Notes: generated by a model not told the origin, from the letters alone. Shown: positions 37,875-47,864, counted from the stretch's first letter. The stretch: DNA of 64,000 nt from Pseudidiomarina planktonica (GCF_900177775.1 NZ_FXWH01000001.1:1736001-1800000), one strand, 5' to 3'. Program-made: numbers and translations.

Positions 37875-38471
37875 TTAATGCTGTTGTTGGTTAGTCGCAC
37901 CACCGGATCGGGCTGGCTTAGTTTCCAGTGTCCGAACCCGCGTATGAGGGCGATAATAATAGGGGTATGGGCCGTAAAACTGGTGACGGAACCACAACGG
38001 ACTGTAGTCAATCTGAACGTCAGCTTTGCGTTCTTTTGTCCAAAGCTTTTTCGAAGTAACAGCCACGGTTGGGAATAAGTACTTATATTCATCAATAGTA
38101 CCTTCCACCGGCTCAATCACTTCACCTACCACTGTAATACTGCGGCCTTTCTGATACACCAGCGGATCAACAAAGGATTCCAGTACAGCGCGGAAACGTC
38201 CGTTACTTTCATCGCTCACCAACGGGCGTCCCCAGTTTTTCAAATCAAAGTTAACCACTTCAATAATAGTGCCGTTGTCGGTATTGCTAACGCTGGCGAT
38301 AACGCCGCCCCAACGCGCAGTTTCTCCCACCGCTTCAGTTGGCTGGGTTAACGCGCGTTCAAAACTGACAAGGTTAGTACCTTCAGGGGTCTGTAATTCT
38401 TCGGGAATAGCGGAACAGGCACTAATAGTAAGTGCTGCGGCGCTAATTAGAATGGATTTTAAAATATTCAT
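37875..38471 (-). CDS. Slp family outer membrane lipoprotein
   Basis: This is a starvation-inducible-lipoprotein (Slp) relative of 198 residues. It has a lipoprotein signal peptide with lipobox TISAC, modified Cys at position 19, and no Asp after the Cys, so it should be sorted to the outer membrane. The mature part has the Slp-like pattern RWGGVIASVSN and a tyrosine-rich segment (YGPYPYYYRP). The start is the ATG at 38471, since AGGAG sits 6 bases before it, while the ATG at 38477 would abut the site. Its role is not defined. Confidence 0.87.
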   Translation of the reverse strand: MNILKSILISAAALTISACSAIPEELQTPEGTNLVSFERALTQPTEAVGETARWGGVIASVSNTDNGTIIEVVNFDLKNWGRPLVSDESNGRFRAVLESFVDPLVYQKGRSITVVGEVIEPVEGTIDEYKYLFPTVAVTSKKLWTKERKADVQIDYSPLWFRHQFYGPYPYYYRPHTRVRTLETKPARSGGATNQQQH

Positions 38472-38523
38472 GCTCATCTCCTGCTGTTGGCTCGAACCGG
38501 GCTATCACAGCAACCAAAGCAAG

Positions 38524-38817
38524 TTATGCGTATATATCGACACCAAACATGCTTTGTACTTGTTCGCGCTGCGGGTTTTGAGCAACACCCTGATAGGCCG
38601 CTAGTGCTTTTTGCGACGCCATTGATGGCATATCGTACTGTGTTTCAAACGCTTGCCATTGCTGCGCCTGCTTTTGTGCTTCGCGCTCATTCGGAACCGC
38701 CGGCACATTGATTTGCTCAGCCGCCTTATCACGGCGCGGATTATCCGCGCTTTGCTGGGTTTGCTGAGCCTGCCACTGTGGCTGCCCTACCCGCGTTTGT
38801 AATGATTTGAGTTCCAC
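38524..38817 (-). CDS. Hypothetical 97-residue Gln-rich protein
   Basis: I do not recognise this protein. It is Gln-rich and hydrophilic (QQTQQSAD, EAQKQAQQWQAFETQYD), with a defined C-terminal motif ending VQSMFGVDIYA. It has no signal peptide or membrane segment. It fills a same-strand gap between tsaB and slp with normal codon use, so it is probably a real gene. A coiled or partly disordered protein is likely. Confidence 0.6.
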   Translation of the reverse strand: MELKSLQTRVGQPQWQAQQTQQSADNPRRDKAAEQINVPAVPNEREAQKQAQQWQAFETQYDMPSMASQKALAAYQGVAQNPQREQVQSMFGVDIYA

Positions 38818-38884
38818 GTCGCTACTTATGCCTTAACTATCTGACCAATGCTTATTATGGCTAGTTCCGTCGCATTCGACAAGT

Positions 38885-39577
38885 TTAACGTCCTGGCAAC
38901 TTTTGCCAGGTTACTTCATTACGTACATATAGCGGCTCAAGATCCGCTGCGGCAACCGCGTTTTCGAAAAATTTACTACTCGCGATAGCCAGCATGTCTT
39001 CCGCCAGCGGAAGTAAAACCTCTTCTGCGTGAGCTGTGTCAGTGCAACTGGCGAAGGCTTCGCGGTAGGTCACTACACCAGTTCCAACACTTACTGCCGG
39101 GGTGTACTCACCAAGCTGTTGAGCGAGCCACTGGGACTCAGGTTTACCCACCATAGGTTCAAGTGTGGTGTGCAACTGGCCGTCAACCTGTTCATAGGCG
39201 GCCAGATATATTTCACCCATGCGCGCATCAATGGCGGCTACCACACGCTCAACGCTTAGCTTACGTATGGCTTGATGGGCTAGTGCCGCCAGACTATTCA
39301 CACCTACTACCGGGCATTGCAAGCTAAAAGCCAGGCCCTGCGCCACACTTACGCCAATACGCACACCAGTAAAACTGCCCGGCCCGTTACCCACCACAAT
39401 ACCCTGTATGTCGTGTAGCTTAATGCCTGCTTCGGCTATGACCTCATCCACAAAACCCAGCAGCCGCTGTGAATGCTCACGCGGACTCTCTGTTGCTCTG
39501 GAATAAATTTTACTGCCTACCTGCAAAGCTACGGAGCAGTTTTCGGTTGCAGTGTCTATGGCCAGCAAGTTGGTCAT
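38885..39577 (-). CDS. tsaB: tRNA threonylcarbamoyladenosine biosynthesis protein TsaB
   Basis: TsaB (YeaZ) is the ASKHA-fold partner that dimerises with TsaD in making the t6A37 modification of ANN-decoding tRNAs. The N-terminal LLAIDTATENCSVAL phosphate-binding-like motif and the GNGPGSFTGVRIGVSVAQGL region (about 64-83) are clear. At 230 residues it is of normal length. It lies 4 bases after the yoaA stop, the yoaA-tsaB order of many gammaproteobacteria. Confidence 0.95.
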   Translation of the reverse strand: MTNLLAIDTATENCSVALQVGSKIYSRATESPREHSQRLLGFVDEVIAEAGIKLHDIQGIVVGNGPGSFTGVRIGVSVAQGLAFSLQCPVVGVNSLAALAHQAIRKLSVERVVAAIDARMGEIYLAAYEQVDGQLHTTLEPMVGKPESQWLAQQLGEYTPAVSVGTGVVTYREAFASCTDTAHAEEVLLPLAEDMLAIASSKFFENAVAAADLEPLYVRNEVTWQKLPGR

Positions 39578-39581
39578 TTAA

Positions 39582-41552
39582 TTAAGCCTCGGTGTTTTCA
39601 GTTATGTCAGTTATGTCAGTTACGTCAGTTGCTTCGGTAATGTGGGTATTCTTCAGAAATTCAAGCGCCTGCTCAAGTGATCGCGTGCGTTGCATGGGCG
39701 GTAAGCTGGCTAAAAAGGTTTTCCCGTAACCTTTATTCACCAGTCGGTTGTCGCACACAATTAACACACCGCTGTCGTGGCGGTCGCGAATCAGGCGTCC
39801 GGCACCCTGTTTTAATGCAATAACGGCTTGTGGTAGCTGCACCTTGGTAAATGGTTCTACCCCGCGCAAACGGCAATCTTCAACGCGTGCCTGCAGCAAT
39901 GGATCGTCCGGGCTGGCAAAAGGCAGTTTATCAATCACCACACAACGCAAGGCATCGCCACGCACATCTACCCCTTCCCAAAACGACGAGGTGCCAAGCA
40001 ATACCGCTTTGCCATCATTCACAAAAGCGTCCAGCAGCTCGCGTTTGCTGGTGGAGCCCTGGGTTAATATTAACCTGTCCGTGAAGGCTTCCAGTTGCTG
40101 GGCAATGCGCTGCAGCATACGGTGACTGGTAAACAGTAAAAAGGTACCGCCGGGATTAGCATCAACCACCTGACGCGCTATATCCAGCAGCGCCGCTTCC
40201 ATTTCCCGTTCATGCGGTTGCGGCAGAAATCGTGGCATGCACAGCATGGCCTGCGACGAAAAATTAAAAGGGCTGGCTAAGCGCAGTGTTTGCGCGTCCT
40301 GCAAACCTAATTGTTCGGTGAAATGATTAAAACTTTCGCCAATAGCCAGCGTGGCCGAGGTAAACACCCAGCTCATTTCGCTGGCACGCACATAGCCGCC
40401 AAACTTGTCCGCCACACTCAAGGGTGTTTGATGCAAGGTAATTTGCCGGGCGGTGGTTTCAAACCAGAAGCTAAAACCGGTGCGATCGGTACTTAGTAAT
40501 TGCTCCCACTTTTGCATAAACAGCACACAACGCTCATAGGCCTGGTCTAAGTCCTGATGTCGACCTAGTGCACTTTTCAATACTTGTTGCAGCAACTCAA
40601 GGCTTTCAGTTACCCGGGCAGCAGCCGCAATAACCGGCTCATGCTGCGACCATTCACGCCAGTTCCCACGTTGCGGGTCGGTGGGAAATGCCAGGCGCCA
40701 GTCGCGTAAACTGCTAATTAATTTATCGCCGACGGAATCTAACTGCCTTAAATCTTTAACTTCGGTTAAATACAGCAGCTTTATTTCCTGCGCCAGCTCA
40801 TGTAACTGGCGGCTTGATACAGCTTCACCAAAATACTGGCTGGCAATGTCAGGCAACTGATGCGCTTCATCGAACACCACCGCGCCAGCAGCTGGGATCA
40901 ACTCACCAAAACCTACATCTTTTAGCGCCATGTCCGCAAAAAACAAGTGGTGATTAACCACCACAATATCCGCCTCAAGCGCACTCTTTCGGGCCTTAAC
41001 CAGATGACACTGGTCGTAGTCCGGGCAATCGCGGCCCAGGCAGTTCTCTACTGTGCTGGTAACGTGCGGCAATACCGCAGCATCTTCTTGCAGAACATTG
41101 AGTTCACCGACATCACCACTACGGGTACGCACTGCCCACTGCTTCACTTGTACTAATTGCTGCTGTAAGTCTTTACTCAGCTCACCACTATGTGAAACGG
41201 CTTGCTGTAATCGGTGCGTGCACAGGTAATTGGCGCGACCTTTGAGCAGGGCCACTTGCTTTTCCGGTGCCAGCGCATCACGCAGAGCCGGTAAGTCACG
41301 GTGAAATAGTTGTTCCTGAAGATTTTTAGTGCCGGTGGAAATAATGGCTTTCTTTTTACTGAGTAGAACCGGAGAAAGGTAAGCAAAGGTTTTGCCGGTA
41401 CCGGTTTCAGCTTCAACTACTAGTTGGGTGTTCTTTTTTAGCGACAGCTCAATGGCTGTGGCCATATCAACCTGTGCCTGGCGCGGGTGAAAGCCCTGAA
41501 TAGTTTTCGATAATAAACCCGTAGGGGAAAATACGTCTTCAACAGCAGCCAT
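39582..41552 (-). CDS. yoaA: DinG/XPD-family ATP-dependent helicase YoaA
   Basis: This is a 5'-3' superfamily 2 helicase with an iron-sulfur cluster; E. coli YoaA assists replication fork repair with HolC. Walker A is AETGTGKT (48-55), the Fe-S ligands are C111, C171, C176 and C182, and the DEAH box is at 228-231. Motif VI (QGAGRLIRDRHDSG) is near residue 585-600. The C terminus ends in a Thr/Asp/Ile repeat (TDVTDITDITENTEA) coded by imperfect 9-base repeats. Length is 656. Confidence 0.93.
   Translation of the reverse strand: MAAVEDVFSPTGLLSKTIQGFHPRQAQVDMATAIELSLKKNTQLVVEAETGTGKTFAYLSPVLLSKKKAIISTGTKNLQEQLFHRDLPALRDALAPEKQVALLKGRANYLCTHRLQQAVSHSGELSKDLQQQLVQVKQWAVRTRSGDVGELNVLQEDAAVLPHVTSTVENCLGRDCPDYDQCHLVKARKSALEADIVVVNHHLFFADMALKDVGFGELIPAAGAVVFDEAHQLPDIASQYFGEAVSSRQLHELAQEIKLLYLTEVKDLRQLDSVGDKLISSLRDWRLAFPTDPQRGNWREWSQHEPVIAAAARVTESLELLQQVLKSALGRHQDLDQAYERCVLFMQKWEQLLSTDRTGFSFWFETTARQITLHQTPLSVADKFGGYVRASEMSWVFTSATLAIGESFNHFTEQLGLQDAQTLRLASPFNFSSQAMLCMPRFLPQPHEREMEAALLDIARQVVDANPGGTFLLFTSHRMLQRIAQQLEAFTDRLILTQGSTSKRELLDAFVNDGKAVLLGTSSFWEGVDVRGDALRCVVIDKLPFASPDDPLLQARVEDCRLRGVEPFTKVQLPQAVIALKQGAGRLIRDRHDSGVLIVCDNRLVNKGYGKTFLASLPPMQRTRSLEQALEFLKNTHITEATDVTDITDITENTEA
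39597..39634 (-). repeat. Imperfect 9-base tandem repeat at the yoaA 3' end
   Basis: Roughly four units of the type GTTATGTCA (plus strand) lie in the last codons of yoaA. They code alternating Thr-Asp-Ile/Val. The unit is in frame, so copy changes would lengthen or shorten the tail only. Confidence 0.7.
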
Positions 41553-41597
41553 GCCACGCCCAATTAACAGCAGATTCAGCCGCCAATTATCGCACAG

Positions 41598-41852
41598 CTA
41601 TGCATAAGTATCGAGATGCGGATGCTCATCGTCGTCGCTATCTTGATCCTTTTGCCGTTGTTGTTGCTGTTGCTGTTGCTGCTGTTGTTGAGACTGCCGC
41701 TGTTGTTCTTCATGCACAGCATTTTGTTCTTCTTCCTCGATTTCACGCAGGCGGGTATTTTTCTCCACCTGGTTTACTCGTTCGTGCTCCCTTACAAGTC
41801 CCACGCGAGTGTCGCGCGGAATGTACGGCAAAATCGCGTCTAAGCTTGGCAT
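41598..41852 (-). CDS. Small acidic protein with a polyglutamine tract
   Basis: This 84-residue protein has no family I recognise. The N terminus (MPSLDAILPYIPRDTRVGL) is ordered-looking. A Glu/Arg-rich helix follows (about 22-50), then eleven consecutive Gln (55-65), then an Asp/His-rich tail (DSDDDEHPHLDTYA). The Gln run is coded by mixed CAG and CAA codons (41658-41690). It lies directly upstream of yoaA on the same strand. The 83 bases before it form part of the back-to-back gap with the his promoter. Confidence 0.6.
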   Translation of the reverse strand: MPSLDAILPYIPRDTRVGLVREHERVNQVEKNTRLREIEEEEQNAVHEEQQRQSQQQQQQQQQQQRQKDQDSDDDEHPHLDTYA

Positions 41853-41935
41853 TTCGCCTCCCTGTTGCTATTTGACTATACAACCTCTGTACAAATTATA
41901 GCCACATATCGGTATAAACTCTAATATCTTTAGGG

Positions 41936-41963
41936 TTGCAATTCATATTTTTTTCGATACAAT
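41936..41963 (+). promoter_or_regulatory. Sigma-70 promoter of the his operon
   Basis: TTGCAA (41936-41941), a 16-base spacer and TACAAT (41958-41963) lie about 40 bases before the leader peptide ATG, a fitting position for the attenuated his transcript. Confidence 0.6.
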
Positions 41964-42004
41964 CTGTACAACTTAACCAATTCACCGCACGCAAGGGCAT
42001 TTTT

Positions 42005-42052
42005 ATGTTCATACAAAAGCATCGCCATCACCATCATTTATATGATCGCTAG
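42005..42052 (+). CDS. hisL: His operon leader peptide
   Basis: This 15-codon reading frame (MFIQKHRHHHHLYDR, stop TAG) has five His codons, four of them consecutive. It lies between a promoter and a strong terminator upstream of hisG. Ribosome stalling at the His codons when charged tRNA-His is scarce would favour the antiterminator. This is the classical attenuation design of enteric his operons. The frame is too short to appear in normal ORF searches. Confidence 0.92.
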   Translation: MFIQKHRHHHHLYDR

Positions 42053-42137
42053 CCATGCTTAGTGCGTAGAAGGCTAGCCTAATGGTTGCCTTCGAAAAAT
42101 ATACAACCCCCGAAGGGCAACCTTGCGGGGGTTTTTC
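42048..42137 (+). promoter_or_regulatory. His attenuator (pause hairpin and antiterminator)
   Basis: The pause hairpin pairs GCTAGCC (42048-42054) with GGCTAGC (42072-42078). The antiterminator pairs GGTTGCCTTCG (42084-42094) with CGAAGGGCAACC (42111-42122), leaving one bulged base. The second arm is shared with the terminator, so the two structures exclude each other. The pause arm overlaps the leader stop codon, as expected if the translating ribosome controls folding. Confidence 0.88.
42105..42137 (+). terminator. His attenuator terminator
   Basis: AACCCCCGAAGG pairs with CCTTGCGGGGGTT (one bulged G) around a GCAA tetraloop, followed by a T-rich run. It sits 34 bases before the hisG start. 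Confidence 0.92.
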
Positions 42138-42170
42138 GTTTTTTGTGCATTTATTAACAGGAGATTATCC

Positions 42171-43082
42171 GTGGAATCATCTTTAAGCAGTTCAAGATTG
42201 ACTATTGCGATTCAGAAATCAGGCCGTTTAAGCCGCGAGTCTATTGACTTGCTGAAAGCCTGTGGCTTCAAATTCAGCTTACATGAATCGCGCCTGCTGG
42301 CGCACAGCACCAGCCACCCGGTCGATCTGCTGCGGGTTCGCGACGATGATATTCCTGGTTTAGTTATGGACGGCGTAGTCGACTTAGGTTTAGTTGGTGA
42401 AAACGTGCTTGAAGAAGCGCGCTTAGAGCGTTTGGCTACCGACTTTCCGGCGGTTTTCACCAAGCTGCGTAACCTTGATTTTGGGCAGTGCCGTTTGTCT
42501 ATCGCTGTGCCTAAAGAAGCCAGCTACGACACGCTGCAATCATTAGAAGGTAAGCGCATAGCTACTACTTATCCGCACCTGCTGCAGCGCTACCTGAAAA
42601 ACGCCGGCGTGAAAAACGTCAGCACCGCCATGCTCACCGGTAGTGTTGAAGTAGCGCCACGCGCAGGCTTAGCCGATGCAATTTGTGACTTAGTTTCAAC
42701 TGGCGCCACCTTAGAAGCCAATGGCCTGGTTGAGAAAGATGTGATCTTCCGCTCACAAGCTCAGTTAATTCAGCGTCCGGGCGAGTTAAGTTCAGAAAAA
42801 CAAGCGCTATTGGATCAGTTGCTACCGCGTTTAGATGGCGTACAACTGGCACGCGAGAGCAAATACATTATGCTGCACGCACCGAAAGCCATGTTGGAAC
42901 GTGTGGTTGATTTACTGCCAGGCGCGGAACAACCTACCATTTTGCCGTTAAGCCACACCGACGAAACTGTTGCTGTGCACGTGGTTAGCACCGAAAAGCT
43001 CTTCTGGGAAACCATGGAAGAGCTAAAAGCCCTGGGTTGCAGCTCTATTCTAGTGCTGCCAATTGAGAAAATGATGGGGTAA
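42171..43082 (+). CDS. hisG: ATP phosphoribosyltransferase (long form)
   Basis: HisG joins ATP and PRPP in the first step of histidine synthesis and is feedback-inhibited by histidine. Length (303) and the C-terminal ACT-like regulatory domain (about 225-300) mark the long, HisZ-independent form. Conserved stretches include [13 protein letters not shown] and the [24 protein letters not shown]-binding region. The start is the GTG at 42171, with CAGGAG 8 bases upstream. The longer frame begins inside the attenuator terminator and is not credible. Confidence 0.95.
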   Translation: MESSLSSSRLTIAIQKSGRLSRESIDLLKACGFKFSLHESRLLAHSTSHPVDLLRVRDDDIPGLVMDGVVDLGLVGENVLEEARLERLATDFPAVFTKLRNLDFGQCRLSIAVPKEASYDTLQSLEGKRIATTYPHLLQRYLKNAGVKNVSTAMLTGSVEVAPRAGLADAICDLVSTGATLEANGLVEKDVIFRSQAQLIQRPGELSSEKQALLDQLLPRLDGVQLARESKYIMLHAPKAMLERVVDLLPGAEQPTILPLSHTDETVAVHVVSTEKLFWETMEELKALGCSSILVLPIEKMMG

Positions 43083-43087
43083 ACGCC

Positions 43088-44386
43088 ATGCAACTGATGA
43101 ATTGGCAAAAAATGTCGGCCGACCACCGTCAACAGGCATTGGCGCGGCCGGTACAGAAAACCTCGACCGCGCTACTGGAAACGGTTCAGGGCATTTTGAC
43201 TCAGGTGAAAGCCGAGGGTGATGCCGCAGTGCTAGCCCTGACTGAAAAGTTCGACAAGGTAGCGCTGCCAAACCTGCGCTACTCAACTGAACAAATTGAT
43301 GCGCAGGCGGCACGGCTGGACGCTAAGGTGCGTCAGGCTATTGATACCGCCTATGACACTATTAAACGCTTTCACGAAGCCCAGCGCCCACAGAACATTC
43401 AGGTTGAAACGCGTCCAGGCGTGACTTGCGAACAACGTTTCACCGCCCTGCAAAGCGTGGGCCTTTATGTTCCGGGCGGCACTGCCACCTTGCCTTCAAC
43501 GGCGTTGATGCTGGGTGTACCCGCGCAAATTGCGGGTTGTCAGCAAGTCGTATTGGTAAGCCCGCCAGACGCTAACGGCGACTTATCACCGGCATTAATG
43601 TACGCGGCACAGCGCTGTGGCATTACCGAGGTATATCGTTGTGGCGGCGCTCAGGCTATTGCGGCACTGGCCTTTGGTACTGAAACAGTACCTCGCGTAG
43701 ATAAAGTATTTGGCCCGGGTAACAGCTATGTAACCGCCGCCAAGCAGCTGGTTGCTCAGCGCAGCGACGGTTGCGCGATGGACATGCCAGCTGGCCCGTC
43801 CGAGCTTCTGGTGATAGCCGACGCTACCGCCAACCCTGCCTTTGTCGCCGCAGATTTGCTGTCACAAGCTGAACACGGCGCCGACTCTCAGGTTATTTTG
43901 CTAACGACCAGCGCCGCTATGCTCGAAAAAGTTGAACAGCAATTAATGCAGCAATTAGCCCAGTTAAGCCGCCGTGACATAGCGACTCAGGCATTAGCTA
44001 GCAGTGCTTTAATTCAGGTGGCGGATATTGAACAGGCTGTTGCTATTTCCCAGGACTATGCGCCTGAGCACTTGTCGTTGCAGTTTGCCGAACCACAACA
44101 GTGGCTGGCGAAACTAACCACCGCGGGCTCTGTTTTCGTGGGCGATTACACCCCTGAAGCGGGCGGCGATTACGCCACCGGCACCAATCACGTGCTACCC
44201 ACTTATGGCTTTTCAAAAGTGTACAGCAGCCTGGGCTTGCTTGATTTTTACCGTCGTTACACGGTGCAAACCGCTACTAAAGCGGGACTTGCCGAACTGG
44301 CCGAAGCCATTACAACCCTGGCTGATACCGAAGGTCTGGATGCGCACAAACGAGCGGTGACCATTCGAATGGAGGCCAGCTCATGA
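43088..44386 (+). CDS. hisD: Histidinol dehydrogenase
   Basis: HisD carries out the last two steps of histidine synthesis, from histidinol to histidine, with NAD and Zn2+. The motifs CGGAQAIAALAFGTETV, FGPGNSYVTAAK and DMPAGPSELLVIAD are all present, as are the late His residues of the active site (YAPEHLSL, GTNHVLPT). Length is 432. It lies 5 bases after hisG, and its stop overlaps hisC by 4 bases. Confidence 0.97.
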   Translation: MQLMNWQKMSADHRQQALARPVQKTSTALLETVQGILTQVKAEGDAAVLALTEKFDKVALPNLRYSTEQIDAQAARLDAKVRQAIDTAYDTIKRFHEAQRPQNIQVETRPGVTCEQRFTALQSVGLYVPGGTATLPSTALMLGVPAQIAGCQQVVLVSPPDANGDLSPALMYAAQRCGITEVYRCGGAQAIAALAFGTETVPRVDKVFGPGNSYVTAAKQLVAQRSDGCAMDMPAGPSELLVIADATANPAFVAADLLSQAEHGADSQVILLTTSAAMLEKVEQQLMQQLAQLSRRDIATQALASSALIQVADIEQAVAISQDYAPEHLSLQFAEPQQWLAKLTTAGSVFVGDYTPEAGGDYATGTNHVLPTYGFSKVYSSLGLLDFYRRYTVQTATKAGLAELAEAITTLADTEGLDAHKRAVTIRMEASS

Positions 44387-45468
44387 GTATTGCGGCAAAA
44401 CTGCAACGGCAGCACCTGCAAACCTTAACGCCCTATGCTTCTGCACGACGCAGCATGAGTGGCGGCAGTGTGTGGCTAAATGCCAATGAATCTCCCTACG
44501 GCAACGATTACGACCTTGATACCACTGGCTTAAACCGGTATCCGGAATTTCAGTCCACTAAGCTGTTGCAGGCCTATGCCGACTATGCCGAAGTTCGTAG
44601 CGATCAGGTACTGATTGGGCGCGGCAGCGACGAAGCTATTGATGTGCTCATTCGCACCTACTGCGAACCGGGTCAGGACGCCATTATGATATGTCCGCCC
44701 ACCTACGGTATGTATGCCATTTCTGCAGCCACCCATGGTGCGGCCGTTAAAAGCGTTCCGCTAACCGCCAGCTGGCAGTTGGATTTAGACCAAATAAAAG
44801 CAAACCTGGCCGCTGTAAAACTGGTGTTCTTATGTAATCCATCCAACCCGCTGGGTAACGCACTGGAATCACAAGCGCTGACCGAAGTATTAGAAACGGT
44901 TGGTGATCAGGCGCTGGTGATAGTTGATGAAGCTTATATTGAGTACGCGGCGCTGGCTGGTATTAGCAGTGTTAGCCAATGGTTGCAGAAGTATCCACAA
45001 TTGGTCGTACTGCGCACTTTATCCAAAGCCTTTGGCTTAGCTGGTATCCGTTGTGGTTTTGCACTGGCAAGCCCTGATGTTATTGCTGCCATGCAAAAGG
45101 TTTTGGCGCCCTACCCGCTGCCAGATTTAACCGTGCAGGTTGCTATTCAGGCGCTGGCACCGGGGGCCTGCGAACAAATGCAGGCTCGTTTGGCGGAAAC
45201 TATTACTGAGCGCGAACGCTTGCAGCAAGAGCTTGAACAGCTTAGCTATGTGAAAAAGCTGTGGCCGAGCGTCACAAACTTTATACTGGTGCAAGTTACC
45301 GACGCCGCTAAACTGGTTAGTTGGTGTCAGCAGCAAGGCATTTTGATTCGTAATCAATCCGCTCAGGTCGGGCTTTCCAACACAGTACGTATTACGGTTG
45401 GCTCGGAAACTGAAAACAATGAGTTGATCGCCTCACTTAACGCTATTACGCAGGATTTTTTCTCATGA
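44383..45468 (+). CDS. hisC: Histidinol-phosphate aminotransferase
   Basis: HisC transfers an amino group from glutamate to imidazole acetol phosphate, using PLP. The N-terminal [11 protein letters not shown] motif, [16 protein letters not shown] and the PLP lysine in [15 protein letters not shown] (near residue 212) are intact. Length is 361. It is coupled by ATGA-type overlaps to both hisD and hisB. Confidence 0.96.
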   Translation: MSIAAKLQRQHLQTLTPYASARRSMSGGSVWLNANESPYGNDYDLDTTGLNRYPEFQSTKLLQAYADYAEVRSDQVLIGRGSDEAIDVLIRTYCEPGQDAIMICPPTYGMYAISAATHGAAVKSVPLTASWQLDLDQIKANLAAVKLVFLCNPSNPLGNALESQALTEVLETVGDQALVIVDEAYIEYAALAGISSVSQWLQKYPQLVVLRTLSKAFGLAGIRCGFALASPDVIAAMQKVLAPYPLPDLTVQVAIQALAPGACEQMQARLAETITERERLQQELEQLSYVKKLWPSVTNFILVQVTDAAKLVSWCQQQGILIRNQSAQVGLSNTVRITVGSETENNELIASLNAITQDFFS

Positions 45469-46538
45469 GCGCTGAACGTATTTTATTTATCGATCGCGAT
45501 GGAACCCTGGTGGTTGAACCGCCCTCAGATAAACAACTCGACCGCCTTGATAAGCTGGCCTTTGAACCTGGCGTGGTGCCGGCACTGCTAGCCTTGCAAG
45601 CAGCTGGCTACAAGTTGGTGATGGTGTCTAATCAGGATGGCCTGGGTACCAACAGCTTCCCACAAGCGGACTTTGATGCGCCCCATAATCTGATGATGGA
45701 CATTTTTAAGTCACAGGGCATTCAATTTGCTGATGTTCTTATTTGTCCGCATTTCCCAGAGGATAACTGCGCCTGCCGCAAGCCGAATCTGGGGCTAGTA
45801 AAAGAGTATCTGCAACAGGGTCGCATTGATTTCACCGACTCCTATGTGATTGGTGATCGCGACACTGATGTGCAACTGGCTGAGAATATGGGCTTGCCTT
45901 CATTTAAATATGATCCGGCCGAACTAAACTGGGCGCACATACAGCACCAGCTATTAAAAAAACCACGCCAGGCCAGCATTGTACGTACCACTAACGAAAC
46001 CGATATTCGGGTAAGTGTGGATTTGGACGCGCAGAAGCCAATTAGCGTTAGTACCGGCATTGGCTTTTTTGACCACATGCTGGAACAAATTGCCACGCAT
46101 GCTGGCATTGCACTGAACGTGAAAGTGATTGGTGATTTACACATTGACGATCACCACACCATTGAAGACACCGCACTGGCGCTGGGTCAGGCTTTGCGTC
46201 AAGCGCTTGGCAATAAACGTGGCATTGGCCGGTTCGGCTTTGCGCTGCCGATGGATGAGTGCCGGGCGGAATGTCTGCTGGATTTATCCGGTCGCCCTTA
46301 TCTGAAATTTGAGGCGGACTTTAGCCGCACTCAGGTTGGTGAACTGTCGACCGAAATGGTCGGTCACTTCTTCCGCTCTATTAGTGATGCTATGGCTGTA
46401 AGCCTGCACTTAAGCACCAGCGAAGGAAATAGTCACCACCAGGTAGAAAGCTTATTCAAGGTGTTTGGTCGGGCACTGCGTCAGGCGGTTACTAAAACCG
46501 GCGACCAAACTCTGCCCTCAAGTAAGGGAATGCTGTGA
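45465..46538 (+). CDS. hisB: Bifunctional histidinol-phosphatase / imidazoleglycerol-phosphate dehydratase
   Basis: This is a fused enzyme. The N-terminal HAD phosphatase (about 1-165) has D10 and D12 in FIDRDGTL and a zinc site ([14 protein letters not shown]). The C-terminal dehydratase (about 168-357) has the two metal-binding HxxEDT/HHxxE motifs ([13 protein letters not shown] and SHHQVES). It catalyses steps 6 and 8 of the pathway. The fusion is typical of enteric-type gammaproteobacteria. Confidence 0.97.
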   Translation: MSAERILFIDRDGTLVVEPPSDKQLDRLDKLAFEPGVVPALLALQAAGYKLVMVSNQDGLGTNSFPQADFDAPHNLMMDIFKSQGIQFADVLICPHFPEDNCACRKPNLGLVKEYLQQGRIDFTDSYVIGDRDTDVQLAENMGLPSFKYDPAELNWAHIQHQLLKKPRQASIVRTTNETDIRVSVDLDAQKPISVSTGIGFFDHMLEQIATHAGIALNVKVIGDLHIDDHHTIEDTALALGQALRQALGNKRGIGRFGFALPMDECRAECLLDLSGRPYLKFEADFSRTQVGELSTEMVGHFFRSISDAMAVSLHLSTSEGNSHHQVESLFKVFGRALRQAVTKTGDQTLPSSKGML

Positions 46539-47146
46539 TGAAAGTAGTGGTTGTTGACACCGAATGTGCAAACCTCACGTCAGTATGCTTTGCACTTGAA
46601 CGCCTGGGGTATGTGCCAACAGTTACCGACAAAGCCGAGCTAATTCGCGCCGCTGACCGGGTTATTTTACCCGGTGTGGGCACGGCTCGTGCGGCCATGC
46701 GCAACATTCAGCGTAAGCAACTGGTAGAAACCCTGCAGCAACTCACCCAGCCGGTATTAGGTATTTGTTTGGGGATGCAATTGCTCACCGAAAGCTCCAG
46801 CGAAGGTGATGTCGATTGCTTAGGCGTGATTCCAACCCAAACCCGCCGTTTACAAGCTGATGGTTTACCGTTACCCCACATGGGCTGGAATCAGTTGCAG
46901 CAGCGCACCGACACACCGCTGTTAAAGGGTCTTGATGCAGCAGCATACTGCTACTTCGTGCACAGCTTTGCGGTGCCCGTAGACAGTTACACTATTGCCA
47001 GCAGCCACTACGGTGAAGATTTTGCCGCCATGATTCAGCATCAAAACTTTTATGGTGCGCAGTTTCACCCCGAGCGCTCAGGATCTGTCGGCGCAACTAT
47101 TTTGAAGAATTTTTTGGAGTCCGAATATGTTGATACCCGCGCTTGA
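46535..47146 (+). CDS. hisH: Imidazole glycerol phosphate synthase, glutaminase subunit
   Basis: HisH is a class I glutamine amidotransferase that feeds ammonia to HisF. The nucleophile is C78 in GICLGMQLL, and the His-Glu pair is in QFHPERSG near residues 181-184. Length is 203. Its first codons overlap the hisB stop and its end overlaps hisA by 20 bases. Confidence 0.95.
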   Translation: MMKVVVVDTECANLTSVCFALERLGYVPTVTDKAELIRAADRVILPGVGTARAAMRNIQRKQLVETLQQLTQPVLGICLGMQLLTESSSEGDVDCLGVIPTQTRRLQADGLPLPHMGWNQLQQRTDTPLLKGLDAAAYCYFVHSFAVPVDSYTIASSHYGEDFAAMIQHQNFYGAQFHPERSGSVGATILKNFLESEYVDTRA

Positions 47147-47864
47147 TTTAATTAATGGTGCTGTGGTGCGTTTGAAACAAGGTGATTTTGCTCAGCAAAC
47201 CACCTTTCATGATGATCCATTACCCGTGGCCAAGGCCTACGCTGATGCCGGTGCCAAGTGGCTGCACATCGTTGATCTTGATGGTGCCCGCGATACCGCT
47301 AAACGCCAGTTACAACTGATTCAGCAACTGGCCAATGCCACCAGCATGCAGTGTCAGGTAGGCGGTGGTATTCGCACCCGTGACGACGTACAGGATTTAT
47401 TGAACGCCGGGGTTGCCCGGGTTGTGATTGGCTCAACCGCAGTCAAGCAACCACAGTTAGTGCAGCAATGGCTACGTGACTTTGGCCCGGAAGCTATTGT
47501 GATTGCTATCGATGTAAATATTGACCCTGAGGGCCGCCCTTTTGTGGCCATTGACGGCTGGCGTGAAACCAGTGAGCTGACTCTTACCGAAGTGCTGGAG
47601 CCACTGCTGGAAGCAGGCTGCCGCCATGTTCTGTGCACCGATATTAGCCGCGACGGAATGTTAAGCGGCTGCAATGTTGCGCTTTATAAGCAGTTGAAAG
47701 AAGAGTACCCGCAAGTGGCATGGCAGGCTTCCGGCGGCGTAGCAGGCCTGGATGACTTGCATCAATTGCAGTTTGTGAACTGTGATGCCGCCATTCTTGG
47801 TAAGGCTCTGTTAACCGGGAAATTCACTCTCGAGGAGGCGCTGGCATGTTGGCCAAACGCATAA
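47127..47864 (+). CDS. hisA: ProFAR isomerase
   Basis: HisA is a TIM barrel that isomerises ProFAR to PRFAR. It begins [16 protein letters not shown] with the catalytic Asp at position 7 and has the second catalytic Asp in [10 protein letters not shown]. Its half-barrel repeat resembles HisF. Length is 245. It overlaps hisH by 20 bases and hisF by 19. Confidence 0.96.
   Translation: MLIPALDLINGAVVRLKQGDFAQQTTFHDDPLPVAKAYADAGAKWLHIVDLDGARDTAKRQLQLIQQLANATSMQCQVGGGIRTRDDVQDLLNAGVARVVIGSTAVKQPQLVQQWLRDFGPEAIVIAIDVNIDPEGRPFVAIDGWRETSELTLTEVLEPLLEAGCRHVLCTDISRDGMLSGCNVALYKQLKEEYPQVAWQASGGVAGLDDLHQLQFVNCDAAILGKALLTGKFTLEEALACWPNA

Noticed and set aside
41600-41875. Leu/Val-rich plus-strand frames opposite the polyGln gene
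   Set aside because: They are the complement of the CAA/CAG repeat and give poly-Leu or poly-Val only; the minus-strand frame has a sensible N terminus and tail.
42123-42170. Longer hisG start
   Set aside because: It would begin inside the attenuator terminator; the GTG at 42171 has a proper ribosome site.
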